Assembly: GCF_018263855.1 (NCBI RefSeq)
Contig: NZ_CP073318.1
Coordinates: 3,720,001 to 3,784,000 of the forward strand
Direction of reading: 5' to 3'
From: Kutzneria sp. CA-103260
GTDB lineage: Bacteria; Actinomycetota; Actinomycetes; Mycobacteriales; Pseudonocardiaceae
Length of the DNA: 64,000 bases
Of this stretch, positions 43,920-52,900 are shown piece after piece (position 1 is the first letter of the stretch; each line of letters opens with the position of its first letter). The position numbers and the translations under genes are program-made. Under the pieces are notes generated by a model that worked only from the letters and a program-made list of their open reading frames with translations, did not search any database and was not told where the DNA came from.

Positions 43920-44735
43920 CTAGCCCTTGAGGGCGCCAGAGGTGAAACCGCGCACGTAGTAGCGCTGCAACACGAGGAACACGGCGACGCACGGCAGGGC
44001 GGAGACGACCACGCCGGCCTGCAGCGCGCCGAAGTCCACCGAGCCCAGGCTGCCGGACTGGAGGTTGAACAGGGCCACCGGCAGGGTGAACTTCGAGCCG
44101 TCGGTGAGGAAGATCAGCGGCGCGACGAACTCGTTCCAGGCCGCCAGGAAGGAGAACAGGGCGACGGTCACGATGCCGGGCAGCACGCCGCGCAGCAGCA
44201 CCCGGCGCAACGCGCCGGTGATCGTGCACCCGTCGACCAGCGCGGCCTCCTCCAGCTCGGCCGGCAGCGCGTCGAAGGAGTTGCGCATCATGAACAGGCC
44301 GAACGGCAGCTGCAACACGGCCAACACCAGACCGAGTCCCACCAACGAGTTCTGCAGGCCGAGCCAGCCGAGCAGGATGTACAGCGGCACCAGGATCGTG
44401 GTGTACGGCACCATCAGCACGGCCAGCGTGACCAGGAACAGCGCGTTGCGTCCGGGAAAAGGCAGCCGCACCATGGCGTACCCGCCGAGCGTCGTCGTCA
44501 CGACCGTGACGCTGACGGCGACGACCGCGACCACGACGGTGTTGGTCAGGTACGTACTCAGACCGGTGCCGTACTCGAGAAGTCGTTGGTAGTTGGACAG
44601 TCCCCAGCCGTCGCTGCCGCCCGCGGCCTCCTTGCCGTGCACCGACGAGAAGACCGTCCAGAGCATCGGCAGCAGGAACAGCACCGCCAGCGCCGCGCCG
44701 GTGAGATAGAAGCCGCCCTTGCGGATCCGCGTCAC
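43920..44735 (-). CDS. CUT1 sugar ABC permease (MalG-like)
   Basis: 271 residues with six predicted membrane helices. The EAA loop reads LEEAALVDGCTITGALRRVL. It starts at ATG 44735, four bases after the upstream permease stop. With its partner it should import arabinose-containing oligosaccharides delivered by the lipoprotein encoded first in the operon. No ATPase is encoded nearby, so a shared MsiK-type subunit is implied. Confidence 0.9.
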   Translation of the reverse strand: MTRIRKGGFYLTGAALAVLFLLPMLWTVFSSVHGKEAAGGSDGWGLSNYQRLLEYGTGLSTYLTNTVVVAVVAVSVTVVTTTLGGYAMVRLPFPGRNALFLVTLAVLMVPYTTILVPLYILLGWLGLQNSLVGLGLVLAVLQLPFGLFMMRNSFDALPAELEEAALVDGCTITGALRRVLLRGVLPGIVTVALFSFLAAWNEFVAPLIFLTDGSKFTLPVALFNLQSGSLGSVDFGALQAGVVVSALPCVAVFLVLQRYYVRGFTSGALKG

Positions 44736-44739
44736 GACT

Positions 44740-45663
44740 TCACCGCCCCTCGCGGCGGATCAGCCGCATCTGCGCCACGTTCACCACGATCAGCACGGCC
44801 AGCGTGGCCACCGACACCGCGGCCGCGCGGCCGAGATCCTGCGACAGGAAGGCCTCCCGGTAGATGTCGATCACCACCGTCGCGGTGTCGTGCCGGCCGC
44901 CGGTGAGGATGAAGAACTGGTCGAACGCCAGCAGCGAGCCGGTCAGCGACAGCACCATCGCCAGCGCCAGCGTCGGCCGCAGCAACGGAAGCGTGACCCG
45001 CCACAGGGTCTGCCACCGGCCGGCGCCGTCGATCCGGGCCGCCTCGTACAGCACCGGGTCGATGCTCTGCAGCCCGGTCATCAGGATCAGCATGTAGAAG
45101 CCGGCGAACCGCCAGGTGATCATGGCGACGGTCGAGCCGAGCGCGGCGCCGGTCGAGCCGAGCCAGTCGACCCGGCCCAGCCCGACCAGTTGCACGAGTT
45201 CGTTCAGCGGCGACGAATCCGTGTTGAACAGCCCGTAGAACAGCAGGCTGGTGGAGGCCAGCCCGACCGCGCTGGGCAGGAACAGCACCGCCCGGACCGC
45301 GCCGACCCCGCGCCGATTCCGTTGCACCAGCAGGGCGAGGCCGAACGCGATCAGACCGAGTACGACCGTGGTGACCGCGGTGTACTTCAGCGTGAACCAG
45401 ACCGCGCGGAGAAACAGCGGATCGGACAGCGCCTGGTAGTTCGCGACACCGTTCGGCGCGGACGCGCCCAACAACGGCCAGTGGTTGACCGACATCCACA
45501 CCATCAACAGGAGCGGGACCACGAACAGCGTCCCCACCAGCAGTGCCATCGGCGCCGCGTACAGCATCCCGAGACGGCTGCGGCGCCGGCTGATCGGGTC
45601 GCGTCGAGGCGCTGGCGGTGGGGCCAGGCGCGCCGACTGACGTGGCGGCGACAGGGACACCAT
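44740..45663 (-). CDS. CUT1 sugar ABC permease (MalF-like)
   Basis: 307 residues, six membrane helices after a basic N-terminal segment. The EAA loop is LYEAARIDGAGRWQTLWRVTL. ATG 45663 lies one base after the binding-protein stop, so the genes are coupled; the longer reading from 45732 would overlap the binding-protein gene and is rejected. It forms the channel with the downstream MalG-like protein. Confidence 0.9.
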   Translation of the reverse strand: MVSLSPPRQSARLAPPPAPRRDPISRRRSRLGMLYAAPMALLVGTLFVVPLLLMVWMSVNHWPLLGASAPNGVANYQALSDPLFLRAVWFTLKYTAVTTVVLGLIAFGLALLVQRNRRGVGAVRAVLFLPSAVGLASTSLLFYGLFNTDSSPLNELVQLVGLGRVDWLGSTGAALGSTVAMITWRFAGFYMLILMTGLQSIDPVLYEAARIDGAGRWQTLWRVTLPLLRPTLALAMVLSLTGSLLAFDQFFILTGGRHDTATVVIDIYREAFLSQDLGRAAAVSVATLAVLIVVNVAQMRLIRREGR

Positions 45664-45664
45664 G

Positions 45665-46951
45665 TCAGCTCCCGCTCGCGAGCGACTCGGTGATCGCGGC
45701 GTTGTGGTCGTGCAGCGCCGTGGCCGGACCACCCGTGCCGAAGACGGCGTCGATCACGGCCTGGGTCCAGGGACCGTTGGCGTCGTTGTAGGTCTTGCCG
45801 AAGTTGACCGAGATCGGCGTCTGTCCCTCCCCGGCCAGCTTGTTGAACACGCCCAGCCGCGGATCCTGCTTGGCGTAGGTGTTGTCGGCCAGGTCGGACC
45901 GGACGGTGATGTTCTTGTTCTTCGCCACCACGTCCACCTGGGCCTGCTCCGACAGCGTCCAGGAGATGAAGTCCCACGCCGCCGCGGCGTGCTGGCTGTT
46001 GGCGCCGATGCCCAGCACGTCGCCGCCGACGAACGAGGAGCTGCCACCGGTCAGGCCGGGAATCGGGGCCACGCCGACCTGGAGGTCGGGGCCCTCCTTC
46101 ATGCCCTGCAACGCGGTCGCGCCCATCGGCTGGATGCCGATCTTGCCGTCGATGAACGACTGCGTCCAGGTCGGGCCGGACTCGTCCTTGGCCGAGGCCG
46201 GCACCACACCGTCGGCGTACAACTGGTGCAACAACGCGTACACCTGGGCCGCGGTGGGATTGTCGATGGTGGAGGCGGTTCCCTGGTCGTTGAGCACGGT
46301 GCCGCCGGAGGCCCAGATCATCGGCCAGCTGGTGAACAGCTGGCAGCCGGGGCAGGCGCCGCCGAAGAAGTAGCCGTTGACGCCGCCGCCGAGGGCGCTG
46401 ATCTTCTTCGCGTCGGCGACCATCTCGCCGAGAGTCGTCGGCGGCTTGGCCGGGTCGAGGCCGGCGCGGGTGAACAGGGTCTTGTTGTAGAACATCGCGG
46501 ACAGGTCGATGTCGTGCGGGACGGCGAAGTCCTTGCCGTCGTGGGCGGCCGCCTTCATGTGCGCCGGAGCCAGCGATGTCTTGAACGGCAGCTGGTTCAC
46601 CCGCTGGGTGATGTCCATGAACACGCCGTTGGCGGCGTAGTTGGGCGCGTACACCACGTCGGAGGCCAGCAGGTCCGGCAGCTGCTTGGCGCCGGCGGCG
46701 GTGCCGACTTTCTGCTGGTAGGAGTCGGCCGGGAAGACCGTCAGCTTCACCTTGTTCTTGTGGCTCGCGTTGTAGGCGTCGACCAGCGTCTGGCTGAAGG
46801 TGGCCGTCGGCGACCTCGTCCACATGGTGATGGTCGTGCCGTCGTCCACCGAGCCGGTGCCGCCGGCGGCGCCTTCGGGTGGCCCGCCCTGACATGCTGT
46901 TAGCGCTAACACTGCGGCCACGACGACCGCCACACGGGCACGCGCGATCAT
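45665..46951 (-). CDS. Sugar-binding lipoprotein of the arabinan-type CUT1 transporter
   Basis: 428 residues. Lipoprotein signal with lipobox LALTACQGG. The mature part is a MalE-like binding protein (TITMWTRSPTATFSQTLVDA, FAVPHDIDLSAMFYNKTLF). AGGAG precedes the ATG. It is the first gene of the eight-gene minus-strand operon, which ends at 34387. A perfect LacI-type palindrome (46898-46911) lies inside codons ~14-18, in the signal-peptide coding region, and another lies in the divergent promoter. Confidence 0.9.
   Translation of the reverse strand: MIARARVAVVVAAVLALTACQGGPPEGAAGGTGSVDDGTTITMWTRSPTATFSQTLVDAYNASHKNKVKLTVFPADSYQQKVGTAAGAKQLPDLLASDVVYAPNYAANGVFMDITQRVNQLPFKTSLAPAHMKAAAHDGKDFAVPHDIDLSAMFYNKTLFTRAGLDPAKPPTTLGEMVADAKKISALGGGVNGYFFGGACPGCQLFTSWPMIWASGGTVLNDQGTASTIDNPTAAQVYALLHQLYADGVVPASAKDESGPTWTQSFIDGKIGIQPMGATALQGMKEGPDLQVGVAPIPGLTGGSSSFVGGDVLGIGANSQHAAAAWDFISWTLSEQAQVDVVAKNKNITVRSDLADNTYAKQDPRLGVFNKLAGEGQTPISVNFGKTYNDANGPWTQAVIDAVFGTGGPATALHDHNAAITESLASGS
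46898..46911. promoter_or_regulatory. LacI-type operator inside the binding-protein coding sequence
   Basis: TGTTAGCGCTAACA is a perfect 14-bp palindrome within the start of the binding-protein gene. The same core (GTTAGCGCTAAC) forms a 22-bp palindrome before the GH43-LamG-GH43 gene. It resembles AraR-type LacI operators of other actinobacteria (from memory). Binding here would block elongation. Confidence 0.65.
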
Positions 46952-47106
46952 GGTGCTTCTCCTAACGGCCGCTCACGGGTGGGCTACGCGGGAGAGGAAA
47001 CCGGCAACCGGTTGCCGCCAAGTTAAACCCGCCTCCGAGTGACGTCAAGGACCTTGTTCCATGCTGGTAACAACGGTATCGTCGCCCGCCCGCTACAGTG
47101 CAGACC
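46952..47106. promoter_or_regulatory. Divergent promoter of arabinan operon and its LacI gene
   Basis: The 155-bp spacer contains CGGCAACCGGTTGCCG at 47001-47016, a perfect 16-bp palindrome with the AACCGGTT core of LacI sites, and a possible -10 (TACAGT, 47094-47099) only a few bases before the LacI ATG. Confidence 0.6.
47001..47016. promoter_or_regulatory. LacI-type operator of the arabinan operon
   Basis: CGGCAACCGGTTGCCG is a perfect 16-bp palindrome 50 bp upstream of the binding-protein start. It is different from the TGTTAGCGCTAACA site inside the gene and is the probable target of the divergent LacI protein. Confidence 0.7.
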
Positions 47107-48234
47107 ATGCGCTCGCGGAAACTTTCGGAAACCGGTGACCGGGGCCGGCCGACCACCATCGCCGACGTCGCCCAGCTCGCCGGCGTGTCGACGGGCACGG
47201 TGTCCAAGGCGCTCAACGGCCGCGGCACGCTGCGCGCGGAAACCCGCAGCCGCGTGCTGGCCGCGGCCGAGCAGCTGGGTTTCCACCCGAACCGCGCGGC
47301 CGTGACGCTGAACTCCGGCCGCACCTACACCGTCGGCATGATCACCACCGACACCATCGGCCGGTTCAGCATCCCGCTGCTGATGGGCGTCGAGGACACG
47401 CTCGGCGCCGGCGAGATGTCGGTGTTCCTGTGCGACGCCCGCGACGACCGGATCCGGGAGCAGTACTACCTGCGCACCCTGCTCAGCCGCAGGGTCGACG
47501 GCATCATCGTCACCGGCCGCCGCAGCCTCGCCCGCCCGCCGATCGGCGCCGGCCTGCCGATTCCCGTGGTCTACGCGTTCACCAGCTCCACCGATCCCGA
47601 GGACGTCTCGGTCGTGCCCGACGAGGCCGGCGGCGCGCACAAGGCCGTCGAGCACCTGCTGGCCATCGGCCGCCGCCGGATCGCCCACATCACCGGGCCC
47701 GAGCACCACCACTCGGCGGTGGTCCGGGCGTCCGCGACCGCCGAGCGCCTCGCCGCGCACGGGCTCGACCTCGTCGCCCCACCCCTGTTCGGCGAATGGA
47801 GCGAGGCCTGGGGCCGGCACGCGGCGAAGATGTTGCACGGCACCGAGTTCGACGCTGTCTTCTGCGGCAGCGACCAGATCGCCCGCGGCGTCGCCGACGA
47901 GCTCCGTGCGTCGGGCCGGCGCGTGCCCGACGACGTCGCGCTCGTCGGCTTCGACAACTGGGACGTCATGACGCTCGCCTGCCAGCCACCGCTGACCAGT
48001 GTGGACATGGAACTGGAGCAGCTGGGCCGCACCGCCGCCGAACTCCTGCTGGCCGCGATCAACGGCGAGACCCCGCCCCGCCGGCACGTCCACCCGTGCC
48101 GCCTGGTGATCCGCGACTCCACGGCCGCGCCGATGCCGCCGTCCCCGTGCGTGCCGAAAACCACGTCCACGCAGGGCAACCGACATGTTGGTGCTGGCCG
48201 AGGGCTTCACCTGGAAGGTCCCGCCGGCGTCTGA
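47107..48234 (+). CDS. LacI-family regulator divergent from arabinan operon
   Basis: 375 residues from ATG 47107. The helix-turn-helix (TTIADVAQLAGVSTGTVSKAL) and hinge (GFHPNRAAVTLNSGR) precede a sugar-binding effector domain (VALVGFDNWDVMTLACQPPL). The usual LacI C-terminus ends near CRLVIRDSTA; about 35 further residues look like a non-conserved tail. There is no Shine-Dalgarno, and a TACAGT box sits eight bases upstream, so the mRNA may be leaderless. An in-frame GTG at 47098 is the alternative start. It probably represses the divergent operon through the 47001-47016 palindrome. Confidence 0.88.
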   Translation: MRSRKLSETGDRGRPTTIADVAQLAGVSTGTVSKALNGRGTLRAETRSRVLAAAEQLGFHPNRAAVTLNSGRTYTVGMITTDTIGRFSIPLLMGVEDTLGAGEMSVFLCDARDDRIREQYYLRTLLSRRVDGIIVTGRRSLARPPIGAGLPIPVVYAFTSSTDPEDVSVVPDEAGGAHKAVEHLLAIGRRRIAHITGPEHHHSAVVRASATAERLAAHGLDLVAPPLFGEWSEAWGRHAAKMLHGTEFDAVFCGSDQIARGVADELRASGRRVPDDVALVGFDNWDVMTLACQPPLTSVDMELEQLGRTAAELLLAAINGETPPRRHVHPCRLVIRDSTAAPMPPSPCVPKTTSTQGNRHVGAGRGLHLEGPAGV

Positions 48235-48271
48235 CGAATGGCCGGCTACCGCGGCCCAGTCCTGCTCAAGT

Positions 48272-48341
48272 GCCGATCGGCCGACGAGTGCGCCGTCTCC
48301 GCGAGGGCATACGCGACGAAGCTGCTCGTCGGCCGATCGGC
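48272..48341. repeat. 17-bp perfect inverted repeat, probable terminator
   Basis: GCCGATCGGCCGACGAG (48272-48288) is repeated inverted at 48325-48341, with a 36-bp gap. Each arm also contains the internal palindrome CCGATCGG. It lies after the LacI gene and before the serine protease gene, so a long termination hairpin is the simplest reading. Confidence 0.55.
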
Positions 48342-48446
48342 CGAGTGACTCCTTCGCCCAGCTCGTGCCTAATCCTGCAAACCGGCTGCCCCAGGCCGGC
48401 GGATCCGAGTAGTCCTTGGTTCCTCCTAGCGAAGGGAGCAGCAACC

Positions 48447-49688
48447 GTGAGAAGAACGACCCGGGCGCTCGTCGCGGCGCTCGCGCTGACCGGCACGCTG
48501 GCGGCGCCGGCGACCGCCGCGCCGGTTTACACCGACGCACAGCTGGCCTCGATGGATCCCTTGCAGCAGGCCAGGATCCTCGATCCGCTGCGCGCGGTCG
48601 CCAACGCCGTGGGCGAGGTCGGCCGTGGCCCGGCCGCCGACATTTACGGCAACCTGGACATCGACGCCAACCACGGCGTCGTCACCCTGTACCTGACGGA
48701 TCCCGGCCAACTGGATCGCGTGGTCCAGGCGGCCGAGCGGGTTGACCCGTCCATCGACACCGGCCTGATCCGGGTGGCCAAGGCCGCCTTCACACACCAG
48801 CAGTTGGACGACGCGTCGGTGCAGGTCCTCGACCTCGCCGACGCCCATCGCCTGCCGTACCACGTGGATCTGGTCGGTCCGGCGGCGGACGCGTCGGGGC
48901 TGGAGATCAACGTCGACGACCCGCGTACGGTGCCGTTCGCGGCCGCCGCGGCGATCGGGGTGCCGGCGAGCTTCCAGCCCGGCCACGTGCTCGTGCCGAA
49001 GGCGTGGCGGGACGTCAAGTGGGGTGATCACGCGCCCTTCATCGGCGGCGACGCCATCACCGCCAGCGGCTCCGGCCACGGCTGCACCGCCGGCCTGCCG
49101 GCCGTGCGCAAGTCCGACAACCACCCGATCATGGTCACCGCCGCGCACTGCTTCGGCGTCGGCGCCAAGGTCTACACCCGGGGTGGCGCCACCGGCGACT
49201 ACAACAGCGGCAAGCTGGGCAGCTACGTCGGCACGGTGACCGCGCGGTACGAGCAGTTCGACTCCGAGACCATCGACGGCGCCGACAACAACGCCGACGA
49301 GAGCGACACCACCGGCTGGCTGCCGCTCACCAGCTACGCCTACTCGTACAACGGGGACTACGTCTGCCACGACGGCCAGCGGTCGTTCTTCATGGGGCAT
49401 CCGACGCCGTGCGGAATCAAGGTCACCAACCAGGACAAGTGGTGCGGGCCGTCGGAGGGCTGCCCGGGCCTGGGCTACCGGGTGCGTGGCGTCTGGGGCG
49501 ACGGCGCGTGGGGCGCGGCCGGCGGCGACTCCGGTGCGACCATCTTCGCCGTGCAGAGCAGCGGCAAGCGTCAGGCCCGGGGCGTGTTGTCCGACGGCGA
49601 TCCAGGTGACGGCGCACCGGGCGTGTTCTGGGTGGAGGCCACGGATGTGTTCAACCACTTCGGGTTGACGTTGAACCCGCGAACGTGA
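48447..49688 (+). CDS. Secreted chymotrypsin-fold (S1) serine protease-like protein
   Basis: 413 residues. Signal peptide to ~25 (ATAAPVYTD). A ~170-residue propeptide-like region is followed by a trypsin-like domain with the His motif VTAAHCFG and the Ser motif GAAGGDSGATIF, where Ala follows GDSG instead of Gly. Several Cys pairs are present (GHGCTAG/TAAHC, YVCHDG/PTPCG/KWCGP). The pattern fits actinomycete S1 proteases related to alpha-lytic-type enzymes. GTG 48447 is preceded by AAGGGAG. Its relation to the sugar loci is unclear. Confidence 0.8.
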   Translation: MRRTTRALVAALALTGTLAAPATAAPVYTDAQLASMDPLQQARILDPLRAVANAVGEVGRGPAADIYGNLDIDANHGVVTLYLTDPGQLDRVVQAAERVDPSIDTGLIRVAKAAFTHQQLDDASVQVLDLADAHRLPYHVDLVGPAADASGLEINVDDPRTVPFAAAAAIGVPASFQPGHVLVPKAWRDVKWGDHAPFIGGDAITASGSGHGCTAGLPAVRKSDNHPIMVTAAHCFGVGAKVYTRGGATGDYNSGKLGSYVGTVTARYEQFDSETIDGADNNADESDTTGWLPLTSYAYSYNGDYVCHDGQRSFFMGHPTPCGIKVTNQDKWCGPSEGCPGLGYRVRGVWGDGAWGAAGGDSGATIFAVQSSGKRQARGVLSDGDPGDGAPGVFWVEATDVFNHFGLTLNPRT

Positions 49689-49867
49689 TGTCGGCGTTCC
49701 GGGCGGATCAGGCTCGAGAGCCATCGGGCAGCCGCGGGTTCCGCCCGGACCGTCACGGCCCCAGCCCGCGGACAGCCAGGCCATCGAATTCGTCGAACAC
49801 TCAGGTCTTCGGCCGAACCGAGTGTTGACCGCCCGCCACACAGGAACTTAATGTCAAGGCACCCGGA

Positions 49868-49889
49868 GTTGTGTTAGCGCTAACACAAC
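49868..49889. promoter_or_regulatory. 22-bp perfect LacI-type palindrome upstream of double GH43 gene
   Basis: GTTGTGTTAGCGCTAACACAAC is fully self-complementary and ends 43 bp before the ATG. Its core GTTAGCGCTAAC equals the site inside the arabinan-operon binding-protein gene, arguing for a common LacI-type (AraR-like) regulator. Confidence 0.75.
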
Positions 49890-49931
49890 CACGGCCCGGT
49901 GGTCGGTTCGGCGAGAAGGAAGTCGACAACG

Positions 49932-52900
49932 ATGAAGTTGTTCTCATTACGCCGCCTCGGCGTCCTGCTGGTCGCGATGGCCACCGTCGCCTCGGTGGGC
50001 GGCGTGAGCGCCGCCGCGGCGCCATCGGCCTCGGTCCGGACCGAGGCGCACGCACCCGTGTGGAACGCGGCGAACTCGCTGTCCGTGCCGAACATCGACG
50101 ATGTCCGCGGCAATCTGACGCTGCCCACCTCCGGCCCGAACGGCACGGCGGTGACGTGGACGTCGTCCGATGGCAAGGTGATCACACCAACGGGCGAGGT
50201 CACCCGTCCGCCCGCGGGCGCCAAGCCGGCCAAGGTCGTGCTGACCGCGACCGTGCGCCTCGGACAGGACAGCGCCACGCGGCGGTTCACCGCCACCGTC
50301 GTGCCGCTCCCGCCGAAAGAACCGATGACGGGATACGGTTTCTTCTACTTCACCGGCGAGGGCACGTCGAACGGCGAGCAGGTCTACTCCGCCGCCAGCA
50401 AGGGCAACGACCCGCTGAACTGGACCGAGCTCAACAACGGGCAGCCGATCCTCAAGTCGAGCCTGGGCGAACTGGGCGTGCGCGACCCGTTCGTCATGCG
50501 CTCCCCCGACGGCGACAAGTTCTACCTGCTCGCCACCGACCTGAGGATCTACGGCGGCCGCGGCTGGGACGCCGAGCAGCGCACCGGCAGCCGGTCGATC
50601 ATGATCTGGGAGTCCGACGACCTGGTCCACTGGTCGCGGCAGCGCAGCGCGCAGGTGGCCCCGCCGAACGCCGGCAACACCTGGGCCCCGGAAGCCTTCT
50701 GGGACGCCAAGCGCGGCGACTACGTCGTCTTCTGGGCGTCCAAGCTGTACGCGGACAACGATCCCGGCCACACCGGCGACAGCTACAACCGCATGATGTA
50801 CGCGACCACGCGCGACTTCGTCACCTTCAGCGCGCCGAAGGTGTGGATCGACCCGGGCTACTCGGTGATCGACTCGACGGTCCTCCAGAACAACGGCACC
50901 TACTACCGGTTCACCAAGGACGAGCGGAACAACACGTCCTCCTCGCCGTGCAGCAAGTTCATCCTGGAACAGAAGGCGACCGATCTGCTCGACCCGAACT
51001 ACGACTTCGTCGCCGAGTGCATCGGCAAGGCCACCGCGACCAGCCCCGGCCTGTCCGCCGGCGAAGGCCCGACCGGGTTCAAGTCCAACACCGAGAACAA
51101 GTGGTACCTGTTCATCGACGAGTACGGCGGCCGCGGCTACGTGCCGTTCGAGACCACCGACCTCGACTCCGGCAAGTGGACCATGTCCACCGGCGCGCAC
51201 CTGCCGGCGTCGCCGCGGCACGGCACGGTCCTCCCGGTCAGCCAGGCCGAACTGAACCGGCTGACCGCTCCCCCGGCCCCGGTCAAGGCCGACCGGAACG
51301 GCCTGGTCGCGCACTGGCCGCTCGACGCGAAGTCGGGCCAGGTCGCCGCCGACGCCACCGGCCACGGCTACGACGGGGCGCTGGCCGGCGACGTGAGCTG
51401 GTCCGACGGCGCGCTCTCCTTCGGCGGCGCGAACGGTCACGTCCAGCTGCCGAACAACCTGTTGACCGGCGCGAACGCCGCCACGGTGTCCGCCGACGTC
51501 CTCGTCGACCCGAAGCAGCAGACGCCGTACTTCCTTTACGGCTTCGGCAACACAGCGCCGTCCGGTGTCGGCGACGGCTACCTGTTCGCCACCGGAGGCA
51601 CTGCGGACAGCGGCCTGCGCGGCGCGATCGCGACCGGCAACTGGACCACCGAACAACAGGCGGCGTCCAGCGGCGGACTACCGCGCGGCGTCTGGAAGAA
51701 CGTGACTCTGACGGTCGGCAACGGTGTTGCCGTGCTGTACCTGGACGGCGTCGAAGTGGGCCGCAACACCAACGCCACGATCAAGCCGTCGGACATCGGC
51801 GGCGGCGTGACCGCGGCGAACTACCTGGGCCGCTCGGTGTACGCGGCGGACAACTACTTCACCGGCAAGATGAAGGACGTCCGGCTCTACGACCGGGCGC
51901 TGTCCGGGGACGAAGTCGCCGCACTGCCCTCGAACAGCACCCTGATCCGGTCCGTGGACCTGGCTTCCCTCAAGGCCCCGGCCGTGATCGACAGCACCGC
52001 GGGCACCGTCGTGCTGCCCGTCAAGCCGGGCACCGACCTGCGTCGGCTGGCCCCGACGTTCGGGCTCGCGCCGGGCTCGAGGATCACGCCGGGCAACGGT
52101 CGCCCGGTGGATCTGAGCCAGCCCAGGAAGTTCACCGTCACCGGACCGGAGGGCCGCAGTCGCGTGTGGACAGTCGAGGCGCACGAGATGCGCAGCCCGG
52201 TGTTGCCGGGGCTCAACGCGGACCCGAACATCGTCGCCTTCGGCGACACGTACTACCTCTACCCGACCACGGACGGCTTTCCCGGTTGGAGCGGCACCAC
52301 GTTCTCGGCGTGGTCGTCCAAGGACCTCGTCAACTGGACGAACCGAGGCGTCGTGCTCGACCTCGGCACCGACGTGAGCTGGGCCCACACGCGCGCGTGG
52401 GCGCCGACCGTCGCCGAGCACAACGGCAAGTACTACTTCTACTTCTGCGCCGACGCCAAGATCGGCGTCGCGGTCGGCGACTCGCCGGTCGGGCCGTTCA
52501 CGGACTCCGGCAAGCCGTTCATCGCCGCCAACCCCGACGGCGGGCAGGCGATCGACCCCGCGGTGTTCATCGACCACAGTGGACAGCCGTACCTGTACTG
52601 GGGCAACGGCAACGCCTACGTCGTGCCGCTGAACGACGACATGATCTCCTACGACCCGGCCAAGATCACCCACATCACCGGCCTGGACGACTTCCGCGAG
52701 GGCATGTTCATGGTGGAGCGCAAGGGCACCTACTACCTGAGCTGGTCGATCGACGACACCCGCAGCCCGGACTACCGCGTCGGCTACGCCACCTCGGCCA
52801 GCCCGACCGGCCCCTTCACCAACCACGGCGTGATCCTGAGCAAGGACGCCAAGCTCGGCATCCTGGGCACCGGCGGCAGCACGATGCTCCAGGTTCCCGG

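Noticed and set aside
48272-48341. Terminal inverted repeats of an insertion sequence
   Set aside because: Only 36 bp lie between the arms, with no transposase or target duplication.
48185-48412. 75-codon plus-strand frame starting MLVLAEGFTWKV after the LacI gene
   Set aside because: Overlaps the LacI C-terminus and the 17-bp inverted repeat; no ribosome-binding site; the weak resemblance to a PhoX-like start is not enough.
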